Numbered from the stretch's first letter, positions 38,151 through 47,528 are shown. The stretch: DNA of 64,000 bases from Bacteroidota bacterium (GCA_021825585.1 JAKAGT010000005.1:95265-159264), one strand, 5' to 3'. Translations and numbers: made by a program. Notes: generated from the sequence alone by a model not told the origin.

Positions 38151-38207
38151 TTACTCCCGAGGCGCTCATAATTTTCTTCAGATAAACCACAAGGAACTAT
38201 CCGGAAA

Positions 38208-40550
38208 ATGAAAACAAATACGACGAAAGTCGAACAACTCGCAATAGAAAAGTCAGGACAGAAACTTCAATATTCCCCGTCCGAGAAGGTGGGAGTAATT
38301 GTAGTTGACAACTTCCCTTCCCTTGGCAAATTGACGGCTCTGCGATTTCTTGAATGGGTTCAACAGAATCCCGGCGGAGTGGTTTCCCTCCCGACAGGAA
38401 AAACACCCGAACATTTTATAAGATGGGTCACTCGTTTTGTCGATCAATGGAACAGCCCTTCGGTCAGAGAAGAACTTGAAGAAGGAGGAATCACGTCAAG
38501 TGAAAAGCCAGATGTAGGCAGCCTCCACTTCGTGCAGATCGACGAATTTTATCCCATACACCCAAAACAACAGAACAGCTTCTACTACTATGTAAACAAG
38601 TACTACATGCATGGATTCGGCTTTGACCGTTCTAAAGCGCTCCTGATTGACGACAGCAAAATCGGACTACCTGCCGGAAAGCGAATGACTGACGTTTGGC
38701 CCGATCAAACGGTTGATCTGTCCCTTCGATACAGGCAGCCTAAGACTCGGGAGGAGAGACTCCAGAAGTCTGTTCTAGAAGACATTGATCAGTGGTGTGC
38801 AGAATATGAGGAGCAGATAAGGTCGCTGGGAGGGATCGGCTTCTTCCTCGGCGGCATCGGTCCCGACGGACACATCGGTTTCAATGTCAGAGGGTCTGAC
38901 CTCAACTCCACCACGCGATTAACCGCGACCAACTATGAAACGCAGGCGGCCGCGGCAACCGACCTCGGCGGCATCGAAGTGTCCCGGAATCGCCTCGTTA
39001 TCACGATCGGGTTAGGTACCATTACCTACAACAGGTCATGCACCGCGATAATTATGGCTGCGGGCGAAGCAAAGGCGGAGGTTGTGGGCGATGCCGTTCA
39101 GAAGAAGATGCACGTACGACATCCAGGCACTGTTTTGCAGCAACTCCCGAATGCCAGATTCTACCTGACCAGAGGGGCGGCGAAACTTTTGTCTGAGAGA
39201 AACTACGAGCTTCTTGCCGCACAGGAGGTCATACCTGACGAGGAGACGGAGCGGATCGTTGTGGATTTGGCAGTGGCAAAGCGAAAAAGAGTGCGCGAAC
39301 TGACGGTGAAAGATTTCGAGAGCGACCGCTTCAGCGAGCTCCTTCTTACCAGACGAAAAGAGAGCTGCCAGCAAATTGTCGACGAAATTGACAAGAAGCT
39401 GACCGAGAAGGTCGAACTGGGACGGATGCCGCATTCCAATGAAGTCTTTCTGCACACGGAACCACACCATGACGATCTCATGCTCGGTTATCTTCCATAC
39501 ATTGTGCGTCATGCCAGGGATGCCTCGAACAGTCACACTTTCCTCACGCTTACTAGCGGCTTCAACGCGGTTACGAATTCATACATGCTCGACCTGCTGG
39601 GCAATCTGAAGCGATTTCTGGACGACGGTTCGTTCAGCAAGTTGATAAACGAGGGTTATTTCAATCCGCACGACGAAACAAAGAGGAACCGGGACGTCTG
39701 GCAGTACCTCGACGGTGTTGCTGAAAACAATCTCAGAACCAGAGCCGAAGGCGAGGCGAGAAGACTACTTCGAAACCTTGTTTTCCTGTTCGAAGACGAC
39801 AACATCCAGAATCTGAAGAATAGGATCGATGAGCTCGCTAACTATTTCAACACTCAGTACCCCGGCAAGAAAGACCTGCCGCACATCCAGAGGCTGAAGG
39901 GAATGATGCGCGAATGGGAGGCCGACTGCCTGTGGGGGTACTTCGGATTCAATGGACAGTCAATTCTTCACGCACGGCTCGGGTTCTACAAGGGCGACAT
40001 CTTCACCGAGGAACCCAAAATAGAGCGTGACGTCCTCCCTGTTCTGAATGTGCTGAGGAAAGTGAAGCCGACAATCGTGGGAGTTGCTCTGGACCCGGAA
40101 GCAAGCGGTCCAGACACGCATTACAAAGTTTTACAGGTAATGTCCGAGGCCCTGAAGATGTACGAAACTGAATCAGGTCGTTCAGACATAAAGGTCATCG
40201 GTTATCGTAATATCTGGTACCGGTTTCACCCTGCGGAAGCCAACGTGTTTATCCCTGTCTCGCTCAACATGTTTGCCATTCTGCAGAATTCGTTCAACAA
40301 TGCTTTTGGTTCACAGCGCGGCGCCTCCTTCCCGAGCTACGAACATGACGGACCGTTTTCTGAGCTGGCACAGCGGATTCAGGTGCGGCAATATCAGAGG
40401 GTGAAGACCTGTCTTGGGAGGCAATACTTCAACGAGCATCCAAGCCCCCTGATACGAGCAACGAGAGGACTTGTGTTCGCAAAGCTCATGAATCTGCAGG
40501 AGTTCTACGACACCTGCCTTGCGCTTAGAAAATCGACGGAAGATTTATAG
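38208..40550 (+). CDS. Glucosamine-6-phosphate deaminase-like domain fused to PIG-L deacetylase-like domain
   Basis: 780 residues. The first ~330 residues are NagB-like: VVSLPTGKTPEHFIRW, FVQIDEFYP, and GGIGPDGHIGFNVRG at about 215. From about 400 a PIG-L/LmbE-type deacetylase follows, with the zinc motif EPHHDDLMLGYLP at about 418 and further family-like sequence to the C-terminus. Such fusions occur in Bacteroidota and could deacetylate and deaminate GlcNAc-phosphate or a related sugar. Location opposite nagB and beside nagA supports amino-sugar breakdown; which sugar is inference. Confidence 0.88.
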   Translation: MKTNTTKVEQLAIEKSGQKLQYSPSEKVGVIVVDNFPSLGKLTALRFLEWVQQNPGGVVSLPTGKTPEHFIRWVTRFVDQWNSPSVREELEEGGITSSEKPDVGSLHFVQIDEFYPIHPKQQNSFYYYVNKYYMHGFGFDRSKALLIDDSKIGLPAGKRMTDVWPDQTVDLSLRYRQPKTREERLQKSVLEDIDQWCAEYEEQIRSLGGIGFFLGGIGPDGHIGFNVRGSDLNSTTRLTATNYETQAAAATDLGGIEVSRNRLVITIGLGTITYNRSCTAIIMAAGEAKAEVVGDAVQKKMHVRHPGTVLQQLPNARFYLTRGAAKLLSERNYELLAAQEVIPDEETERIVVDLAVAKRKRVRELTVKDFESDRFSELLLTRRKESCQQIVDEIDKKLTEKVELGRMPHSNEVFLHTEPHHDDLMLGYLPYIVRHARDASNSHTFLTLTSGFNAVTNSYMLDLLGNLKRFLDDGSFSKLINEGYFNPHDETKRNRDVWQYLDGVAENNLRTRAEGEARRLLRNLVFLFEDDNIQNLKNRIDELANYFNTQYPGKKDLPHIQRLKGMMREWEADCLWGYFGFNGQSILHARLGFYKGDIFTEEPKIERDVLPVLNVLRKVKPTIVGVALDPEASGPDTHYKVLQVMSEALKMYETESGRSDIKVIGYRNIWYRFHPAEANVFIPVSLNMFAILQNSFNNAFGSQRGASFPSYEHDGPFSELAQRIQVRQYQRVKTCLGRQYFNEHPSPLIRATRGLVFAKLMNLQEFYDTCLALRKSTEDL

Positions 40551-40559
40551 GAAACATAA

Positions 40560-40585
40560 CGGCGGTGGTGCCATCGGTACCGCCG
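40560..40585. terminator. Possible terminator between converging genes
   Basis: 7-bp GC-rich stem CGGCGGT (40560-40566)/ACCGCCG (40579-40585) in the 53-base space between the fusion gene and nagA, which converge. Only a weak T-rich tract follows on the plus strand (CCCTATTCTT). Confidence 0.4.
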
Positions 40586-40603
40586 CCCTATTCTTCGAGC
40601 CGT

Positions 40604-41776
40604 TTAAGGTGTGGGAAGTCTCCTGTACTCGAAATTGCCGGCCTTCATTGTGAAGTCTACATTGAAGTCGCCGTCAAGACCCACAATATCCGCCCTTTTG
40701 CCCACCTCGATACTCCCTGTTTCCCTATCGATTCCCAGTGACCGGGCGGCGTTTAATGAAAGCATACGTGACGCATCAGGCAATGGTATCCCGACCTCGT
40801 TCACAATCAGTTTTAGGGCTTTCTCCAGAACCAACGTGCTTCCTGCCAGGGTACCGTTCTCAAGATGAACGATGCCGTCGCGGACAGATACCTTCTCGCC
40901 GGCAGACAAATACTCCCCATCACCCACCTGTGTCGCGCGGATCGAATCGGTTATGAGCATGATGTGGTCGGTACCTTTGACCCTGGTCGCCAGCTTGATC
41001 ATTTTCGGATGAATATGTGCGCCGTCTGCAATCAGCTGCGCGTCAAGCTCTTCGGACAGGAGTGATTCTGCAAGGATCCCGATCTCACGATGATGGAGCG
41101 GCGGCATGCTGTTGAAAATGTGAGTCACCTGTCTGGCGCCCTTGTGGATTGCTTTCATTGTGGTCTCGCCGTCTGCAGTGGAGTGACCCAGGGCAATCAC
41201 GACGCCGTTTCTTATCGCGTGTTCAATGACCGGAATAATACCCGGCAACTCGGGCGCAACGGTCATGAGCCGTATGTGGCCCTCTCCCGCTGCCAGTATT
41301 TCCTGCCACTTCTCAAGTTCCGGGGTCTCGAAATATTCCTCCCTGTTTCCTCCCCTCATTGCACGGTTGAGATAAGGGCCTTCCATGTGAATTCCATAAA
41401 TATTGGAATGCCCTGCGTTTTCCCCGCAATAATCCGCAAGTCGCCGTACCGCAGGAACCAGAAGCGAATGGGACAGTGGCGAGAGCGTTGCAAGGAGGGT
41501 CGTCACACCATGCGCATAGTAATGTCGAGACAAAACCGAACATGTATCCGGGTTCTCGTCGGTGAAATCGCAACCTAGCGCTCCATGCGTATGCACGTCG
41601 ATAAAGCCGGGCATGAGTCTCTTCCCATTGCAGTCGATGATTTGATGCTCATTATCAATATTGGAAGGCGAAAGTGTTGAGATTTCCCTGATCTTGTCTC
41701 CCTCAACAACGACGGCGCCCCTATCTATGACTGCATGCGGAGTAACCACTTCCCCGCCGACGAAGACGTAATTCAT
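40604..41776 (-). CDS. nagA: N-acetylglucosamine-6-phosphate deacetylase
   Basis: 390 residues, amidohydrolase superfamily. Removes acetate from GlcNAc-6-P to feed NagB. Metal-site HTHGALGCDFTDE, IHMEGPYLN with the metal Glu, ALGHSTADGE, HIFNSMPPLHHRE and catalytic Asp in LITDSIRAT. It converges on the NagB-PIG-L gene. With nagB and the fusion this makes a small amino-sugar locus without an evident transporter or kinase. Confidence 0.96.
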   Translation of the reverse strand: MNYVFVGGEVVTPHAVIDRGAVVVEGDKIREISTLSPSNIDNEHQIIDCNGKRLMPGFIDVHTHGALGCDFTDENPDTCSVLSRHYYAHGVTTLLATLSPLSHSLLVPAVRRLADYCGENAGHSNIYGIHMEGPYLNRAMRGGNREEYFETPELEKWQEILAAGEGHIRLMTVAPELPGIIPVIEHAIRNGVVIALGHSTADGETTMKAIHKGARQVTHIFNSMPPLHHREIGILAESLLSEELDAQLIADGAHIHPKMIKLATRVKGTDHIMLITDSIRATQVGDGEYLSAGEKVSVRDGIVHLENGTLAGSTLVLEKALKLIVNEVGIPLPDASRMLSLNAARSLGIDRETGSIEVGKRADIVGLDGDFNVDFTMKAGNFEYRRLPTP

Positions 41777-41850
41777 CTGGTATTGACCCTTTTTTCCTTA
41801 AGGTTGTCTGACGATTGATACCCGGGAAGTAACGCGTTCAGGCCCAAGCC

Positions 41851-42498
41851 CTACCGGGCGGCCTTCATTTCCCTCACGGTGGCCGTGATGTCCCTCGATT
41901 TGAAGATGGATGTGCCAGCCACCAGGACGTCCGTCCCTGCCCGCACGAGTCCGGCCGCATTTTCCGGGCCTACGCCGCCGTCAACTTCAATTATGGTTTT
42001 CTTTCCATTTGGGATAAGCGCCTTCACCTCAGAAAGCTTCCTGTAAGCGCTGGCGATGAATTCCTGCCCGCCGAAACCCGGATTGACTGACATGATCAGT
42101 ACAAGGTCTGCATCGTGAACAATTTCCGACAATACGCTTACTGGCGTGGAAGGGTTGATTGCAACTCCGGCCTTGGCACCAAGTTGTTTTATCCTGTTGA
42201 CGGTACGGTTAAGGTGAATCACCGCCTCCTCGTGAACCGTTATGTAATCGGCGCCCGCAGACACGAATTGTTCAATATATGAATCGGGATTTTCGATCAT
42301 CAGATGGGCGTCGAGCACAAGATCGGTCATCTTCCGTACGGCCGAGACGAGCAGAGGTCCGAAGGTGAGGTTAGGCACAAAATGACCGTCCATGATGTCC
42401 AGGTGAATCCACTCGGCACCGCCGTTCTCAATCAACCGGATTTGTTCGTGTAATTGAGTGAAGTCTGCTGAGAGTAAGGAAGGGGCTACGATTGCCAT
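41851..42498 (-). CDS. rpe: Ribulose-phosphate 3-epimerase
   Basis: 215 residues, TIM barrel. Interconverts ribulose-5-P and xylulose-5-P. SLLSADFTQLHEQI, WIHLDIMDGHFVPNLTFGP, VLIMSVNPGFGGQEF and IEVDGGVGPENA are all present with catalytic Asps. Its ATG overlaps the PASTA-protein stop by one base (TAATG). Confidence 0.97.
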   Translation of the reverse strand: MAIVAPSLLSADFTQLHEQIRLIENGGAEWIHLDIMDGHFVPNLTFGPLLVSAVRKMTDLVLDAHLMIENPDSYIEQFVSAGADYITVHEEAVIHLNRTVNRIKQLGAKAGVAINPSTPVSVLSEIVHDADLVLIMSVNPGFGGQEFIASAYRKLSEVKALIPNGKKTIIEVDGGVGPENAAGLVRAGTDVLVAGTSIFKSRDITATVREMKAAR

Positions 42499-43280
42499 TA
42501 TTGTTCCGGGCCCTGCTGCTGGTTTTCGATGGATGAAACGAACAAATTAATCTTCGTACCCTTGGGCACAATCTCCTGGGAGCGTGGGTACTGCTCGACT
42601 ACAGTATTCGGTACCAATCTTCTACTCGGTTGGAAGGTGATGTCTCCAAGCAGCAGGCCTCCGTTCAGGATTGCCCTTTGTGCATCCGACAGAGGCAACC
42701 CTACCAGATTCGGCACCGACACTTCGCCGACGGTCGGAGCTCCTGCAGATACGACAATAGATATCGCGGATCCAGACGGGGCCAGTGTGTTGGCCGGTAA
42801 CGACTGTGACATCACTACGTTTTGAGGGAAATTGCTCGACGAGTCGTATGTCACTTGGCCGAGAATGAAGCCGGAGCGTTCCAGCATAAACTGCGCCTCG
42901 CGCTGTGAATGGCCGCTCAGGTTCGGAACCGTTACCTTCTCAACACCACCGCTGAGGATGAAATACACCCGCCTCCCGTGTTTCACGATCGTCCCGCCGT
43001 CCGGGTTCTGCGACAGAATCGTATTCGGCTTCAACTTGCTCGATTTGTTCCCGCCAATTTCGAATTGCAGTCCAAGAGTGTCCAGAATCTGTTTCGCATT
43101 CGCCGCCTGCATCCCGACGAGGTTCGGCACGGTCACGGTGCCACCGTCGTTTACATACCAGGGCATCACAATCCAGTTCATCACGGAGAAGAGAGCAATC
43201 AGCGCAAGGAACCAGAGATAGAACTTGCGCGCGAGATTTGACCAAAGGAGACGAAAAATGAAGCTTCTTTTTGTATTCAT
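42498..43280 (-). CDS. Membrane-anchored protein with three PASTA domains
   Basis: 260 residues: short cytoplasmic N-terminus, one membrane helix (about 18-40, FYLWFLALIALFSVMNWIV), then three PASTA domains beginning VTVPNLVGMQAANAKQ, VTVPNLSGHSQREAQF and VSVPNLVGLPLSDAQR. PASTA domains bind peptidoglycan or muropeptides. No kinase or transpeptidase domain is attached. In Firmicutes rpe lies just after the PASTA kinase gene prkC, so this could be a kinase-less equivalent, by inference; in related phyla the family sits near rsmB/fmt. Confidence 0.9.
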   Translation of the reverse strand: MNTKRSFIFRLLWSNLARKFYLWFLALIALFSVMNWIVMPWYVNDGGTVTVPNLVGMQAANAKQILDTLGLQFEIGGNKSSKLKPNTILSQNPDGGTIVKHGRRVYFILSGGVEKVTVPNLSGHSQREAQFMLERSGFILGQVTYDSSSNFPQNVVMSQSLPANTLAPSGSAISIVVSAGAPTVGEVSVPNLVGLPLSDAQRAILNGGLLLGDITFQPSRRLVPNTVVEQYPRSQEIVPKGTKINLFVSSIENQQQGPEQ

Positions 43281-43482
43281 ATGATGGTTAAAATCTATCC
43301 ATTACTTGATTGATTTTCAAGATTTGATTCTTCGGGAAGTAATGCTATCTGCACGGGTGTGCACTGACAGCCAGGTAATAATATGCATCTCTTCCTGCAC
43401 GAATTAGGTCGTGCCGCAGAGGAGATGATGGAGGCCAATCAGAAGTTAATAACACCTGGACAAACACTTGTCCCGGCTGTCC

Positions 43483-43791
43483 TCATCCCTTTATCTTACA
43501 TTCCCAGCTGGGCCAGTTGTCCCCTTTGTGGCGGTTGTTTTCCCATTGCATTGGTTCAAGGTTTATCAGCGCGTCGGACCCTCCTTCAGATACCGGCTTG
43601 ACGTGGTCGATCTCCCACCCAAACTGTGATTCGATGTCTCCGAAATAGAATTTCCTGATCAGGGCTCCACATTTGTCCCTCCTCCAGAGGTTTGGATCGT
43701 AGCCGGTAACGGGCCAGGCCTTCTCCCACACTGCGTCGATAATACTGGTCGAGAACTGTCTCCCTTCTACTGTCCTGTTTGGCAATCTCAT
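43483..43791 (-). CDS. HNH endonuclease-family protein
   Basis: 102 residues. The HNH core runs WEIDHVKPVSEGGSDALINL with a following MQWENNRHKGD, giving the DH…N…H pattern. AAGGAGG lies 9 bases before the ATG, so the start is secure. A second frame starting at 43864 encodes a lipobox-like MVTVLLAACAES and overlaps this gene by about 200 bases; it may be the remnant of a secretion signal joined by a frameshift or simply chance. Role and target unknown; neighbours give no hint. Confidence 0.8.
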   Translation of the reverse strand: MRLPNRTVEGRQFSTSIIDAVWEKAWPVTGYDPNLWRRDKCGALIRKFYFGDIESQFGWEIDHVKPVSEGGSDALINLEPMQWENNRHKGDNWPSWECKIKG

Positions 43792-44406
43792 TTTTCAACG
43801 CCTCCTTTTTGTTCCCACTTTGAGTCTTACTTTCTGCACAAGCAGCGAGCAACACCGTCACCACTCAGTGAAGAAACATGTCGGATCTTCACTGTCCGCC
43901 AGTAAGGAAGAACATCCCGCTTCGAGCCGACTTTCGGTGTCCCTTCTTCTTCCCCCTCTTCTAAGAAAAAAGGACCCAGCAAGAATACAGAAGGCATTTG
44001 CAAGGGCCCGCCTTAACAGTCATTCGTGGCACCGATATTCACCGTTCGTGCTTGAGTTCTGCGTCCTTTTCCAGGTTGTGGCGCTCAGCAATCCCTGACA
44101 GACCATGCGTGTTTCACAAAATGAAAAGATCAAGCATCTTTCTGATACCCTCAGAAAAACTCACTTTCACGCGTCTCCATTTGGCAATTGGCAACTACCA
44201 TTAAATCTCGGCAATTGTCCAATCACGCAGATTTCTGGCTATCTCTGTTTTTCGAAGGTGTACCAGGTAAATTCTCTTGCAACCCTGACAGCGCGGCCAC
44301 AAAATGTCGTTTCAGGACATTGCCCTTTGCCGCGCTATTACGAACCAAATTAAACAGTGAAATCAATAATATGCAACTGGAGAAGAGAGAATCGGGACGG
44401 TCCTTT
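43792..44406. other. 615-base stretch without a convincing gene
   Basis: Between the HNH gene and ptb. Frames on both strands reach 70-90 codons but lack ribosome binding sites, recognisable motifs or neighbour-like codon use. I found no tRNA, no clear terminator and no repeat longer than about 8 bases. The gap is the largest in the window and, with the lone HNH gene, is the best candidate for recent insertion/deletion. Confidence 0.6.
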
Positions 44407-45339
44407 TCAACCCCGATTGAGGTATTCGCTCACAATGCTGCCCAATGCGATTGAAAGGAGCTTTGCGTCGCTCTTGTCCGATCTGGATGGAATAAGAATA
44501 GGCACTCTGGCACCGACTATCACATGTGCAAGCCTCAGGCCCGCGAAATAAGTTGTGCTTTTTGCAAGGCTGTTTGCTGACTCGATATTTGCTGCCACCA
44601 GGATTTCAGCTCGTCCCGCCACGGCGGACCTGATTCCCTTTTCTTCAGCGGCCTCGAGCGAAAGGGCGTTGTCGAGTGCAAATGGGCCATCAACAATGCA
44701 GCCTTTGATCTGACCCCGCTCATTCATCTTGGAAAGGGCGGCTGCGTCGATTGTAGACTGCAGGTTGGGTAAAACGAACTCGGTAGCAGACAGTATGGCG
44801 ACCTTCGGGTTTTCATTGCCGAGCGAATGTGCCACTTCAACAGCGTTGACTATTAGCTCGATTTTGTTCTTAAGATCCGGCGAAAGAGTCATTCCTCCGT
44901 CGGTTATCATGACAAATTGATTGTCGGGTCTCGGCGGATATTCGAGTACGAAAATATCACTCAGAAGTCTGCCGGTCTTCATCCCGCTGCCTTCCTGCAA
45001 AACGACTCTCATCATCGTAGCCGTATCCACTCCGCCTTTCATGAGAATCTCGGACTGCCCGTCGAGAACAGACGCTATTGCTCCTTTAAGCGCACATGTG
45101 ACGTCGCTGCAATCGCATACCTCCACTCCTGATCCGAGGCTCGGATTTGAGCCGATCCCGTCGGATATCTCAGACTTGTTTCCGAAGAGGATGAATCTCG
45201 TATTAAGCGATGCTGCAGCTTCACCGATGGCAGCAAATGTTTCCTTGTTGTTGGGATTCACTACGGCAACCGTTCTAGGCGGCAATGATACTGCGTATGC
45301 CAGCAACTCCTGAAAGTTGTGAATCTGTTTAGCACTCAT
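44407..45339 (-). CDS. ptb: Phosphate butyryl/acyl-transferase
   Basis: 310 residues, Pta/Ptb family. Exchanges CoA and phosphate on butyryl- or branched acyl groups. VAVVNPNNKETFAAIGEAA near the N-terminus, then LMKGGVDTATMMRVVL, VMITDGGMTLSPDLKNK and GCIVDGPFALDNALS; the C-terminus has YFAGLRLAHVIVGARVPILI as in Ptb. Directly follows buk with no gap, together giving ATP from acyl-CoA. Confidence 0.93.
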   Translation of the reverse strand: MSAKQIHNFQELLAYAVSLPPRTVAVVNPNNKETFAAIGEAAASLNTRFILFGNKSEISDGIGSNPSLGSGVEVCDCSDVTCALKGAIASVLDGQSEILMKGGVDTATMMRVVLQEGSGMKTGRLLSDIFVLEYPPRPDNQFVMITDGGMTLSPDLKNKIELIVNAVEVAHSLGNENPKVAILSATEFVLPNLQSTIDAAALSKMNERGQIKGCIVDGPFALDNALSLEAAEEKGIRSAVAGRAEILVAANIESANSLAKSTTYFAGLRLAHVIVGARVPILIPSRSDKSDAKLLSIALGSIVSEYLNRG

Positions 45340-46419
45340 TCAATACTCCAAAGCTTTCTCTTTGCCCTGTAACACGCGGAGTGCCCCGAGGGCTAAGCTC
45401 CTCATTTCGTCTTCACCCGGATAAACAAGAATCCTGGCAATAAAGCCAACTCTTTCACGAATCCATTCCGTCAGCATTATCGAACCCGCGAGTCCCCCGG
45501 TTAGAACAATAGCATCAATCTTCCCGTTGAGGACTGTGGCCATTGCGCCAATTTCTTTCGCGATCTGATATGCCATAGCCTGGTAGATTTCACGCGCCCT
45601 GACATCGCCGCCTTCCGCTCGCATCTCCACTTCACGGGCGGAGTTTGTGCCCAGGTATGCAAGCAACCCGCCCTTCCCCATCACCATTTTCCTGATTTCT
45701 TGCCGGGTATAATCTCCCGAAAAGCAAATGTCGATGAACTGTTGAAGAGGTAATCCTCCGGTCCGCTCGGGTGAAAAAGGACCGTCACTGGAGGCATCAT
45801 TGGCATCGACTATCCTGCCTCCCTTCACAGGCGAAATTGAAATACCGCCACCAAGATGAGAAATCACGAAGTTGGTGTCGGCGAGGTCTTTACCGATCGT
45901 TTCAGCCGCCGTGCGTGCTGCGGTATGGATATTCAACGCATGGGAAAGGCTCTTCCGTTTTATCAGCGGATGACCCGAATAGCGGGCCAATGGACCGAAT
46001 TCATCGACAGATGCCGGATCCACGACAAATGCGGGACAACCATGCTCGCGACCGATTTCTTCTACAATGGCGCAACTCAAATTGGACGCATGCTCTCCCT
46101 GGAGATCGGCCCTGGCATCAGCAATCATCGCGTCATTCACTGAATAAGTCCCTCCCGGAAGTGGTTTTAGGAGTCCTCCTATTCCAACCGCGGCGGATAT
46201 CTGCGCGCTCTGCGTCTTAAGCCATCCCACCGCGATTCCAAACCGGAAATCGAACTGGTCCCACAAGCGATCGTATTGATTCAATTCGTGTTCACTGTGT
46301 CTGAAAGTCTCCGATGACTCGACAGTAGTGTCCCGGAACAACGACAATTTCGTCGATGTCGATCCCGTGTTCACAACGAAAATCACGAAGCTATTGCGAG
46401 GCTCAATCACAAGCAGCAC
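45340..46419 (-). CDS. buk: Butyrate kinase (acyl kinase)
   Basis: 359 residues, ASKHA fold, longer than acetate-kinase-like N-terminus by MLLVIEPRNSF. VNTGSTSTKLSLF (phosphate loop 1), FVISHLGGGISISPVKGG, and DAIVLTGGLAGS (adenosine) are present. Makes acid plus ATP from acyl phosphate. With ptb it serves butyrate, isobutyrate or isovalerate fermentation; the chain length is not readable. Upstream start may be internal (a Met/Val at residues 12-14) but the ATG at 46419 is kept. Confidence 0.93.
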   Translation of the reverse strand: MLLVIEPRNSFVIFVVNTGSTSTKLSLFRDTTVESSETFRHSEHELNQYDRLWDQFDFRFGIAVGWLKTQSAQISAAVGIGGLLKPLPGGTYSVNDAMIADARADLQGEHASNLSCAIVEEIGREHGCPAFVVDPASVDEFGPLARYSGHPLIKRKSLSHALNIHTAARTAAETIGKDLADTNFVISHLGGGISISPVKGGRIVDANDASSDGPFSPERTGGLPLQQFIDICFSGDYTRQEIRKMVMGKGGLLAYLGTNSAREVEMRAEGGDVRAREIYQAMAYQIAKEIGAMATVLNGKIDAIVLTGGLAGSIMLTEWIRERVGFIARILVYPGEDEMRSLALGALRVLQGKEKALEY

Positions 46420-46531
46420 CCTTTCACAAGAAGAAACTCACTTCATTCAGCCTGGATATTCGGCTAATCTCCTCTTCCGAAGCGACGATCGCCGGGAGGG
46501 AGGAAGTAGGGCCGAACCAGATAAGTCTATA

Positions 46532-47458
46532 TTAAAAGGCGGTTGTCAAATTCACGCGGTTAAGCGCGCCAATCTTTCCCCATGATGTATAGGAATAATC
46601 AAACCCGTAACCGTAAAACTTCAGCCCGACTCCAAAAGACAGCCCTTCCAGACCTGAACTCAATCCCACTTTCATCTGGGTGTGCTCGAGATTGTCGTAC
46701 CCTACGCGCAGATTGAAATTATCTGACAGAAGGAATTCCCCGCCTACCACAAAAGACCGAAGCTTTTGCGATAGACTGAGGTTTGAATCGCCCAGCCTCT
46801 GGAAAGCGACATTTAAAACCAAAGGCAAATGTTCGAGTTGCTTCGAGAAGCCGATTCTCACGTCCAAGGGCAAATTCTCCGTAAATCCGCCGTAACTGCT
46901 AAGCTGCTTCCCGATGTTGAGGATGGAAAAGCCTACTCCGAAAAGATCGGCCGGAAAATTATAGTACAATCCGACATCCATTCCGAGGGCGGACGACGTA
47001 TAGGAAGAAATCGACGAATAGATTCCCTTAAGACTGATACCGTAACTGAAATCCTGTGCAAGGTAATTGGAATAGTTGAGAGTAAGTACGGCGTCTCCGG
47101 CACTGAAGGTACCGTATTGATTTCCCAGCTCGTCAGTCGCGGGAAACTTGCCGTAGTTTATGTACCCGAGTCCGACTCCGAAATAACCCGCCTTCGGGAT
47201 CTGGAAGGTGGAGAAGGCATACCCGGCGTTTATATCGAGGACATGTTTGAGAAATCCGAACGTAACTGCCCTGTTCTTGGATGAGACTGACAGAGCAGGA
47301 TTATAGTAGAAAGCCGTCGGATCGTCGATCCTTGCCATTGCACTTCCGGCGAGTGCCGCTTCGCGTGCGCTTACGTCAAGATTCAAAAATTCATACGCTG
47401 TCTGACCGAAAACAGGACTCGTTGCCGCTAGAATTACTACGAAGCTGAAGATTTTCAT
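46532..47458 (-). CDS. PorV/PorQ-family outer-membrane beta-barrel protein
   Basis: 308 residues with a signal peptide (MKIFSFVVILAATSPVFGQ) cleaved near residue 19. The mature N-terminus TAYEFLNLDVSAREAALAGS, ARIDDPTAFYYNPA, then alternating aromatic strands, is the PorV/PorQ (FadL-like) pattern; the ending GFDYSYTSWGKIGALNR also fits. In Bacteroidota these proteins are part of or clients of type IX secretion. No other T9SS gene is in the window. Lies alone between buk and the glycosyltransferases. Confidence 0.88.
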   Translation of the reverse strand: MKIFSFVVILAATSPVFGQTAYEFLNLDVSAREAALAGSAMARIDDPTAFYYNPALSVSSKNRAVTFGFLKHVLDINAGYAFSTFQIPKAGYFGVGLGYINYGKFPATDELGNQYGTFSAGDAVLTLNYSNYLAQDFSYGISLKGIYSSISSYTSSALGMDVGLYYNFPADLFGVGFSILNIGKQLSSYGGFTENLPLDVRIGFSKQLEHLPLVLNVAFQRLGDSNLSLSQKLRSFVVGGEFLLSDNFNLRVGYDNLEHTQMKVGLSSGLEGLSFGVGLKFYGYGFDYSYTSWGKIGALNRVNLTTAF

Positions 47459-47528
47459 TTTGAGAATGTACCCGTGATTATTCTATTTTTCAAGACCACC
47501 TGTTTTGATTATATTTTCTCACAAATTC

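Noticed and set aside
43586-43864. 92-codon lipoprotein-like frame over the HNH gene
   Set aside because: Only the first ~25 codons look like a signal; the remainder is the HNH gene in another frame. Kept as a finding, not as a gene.
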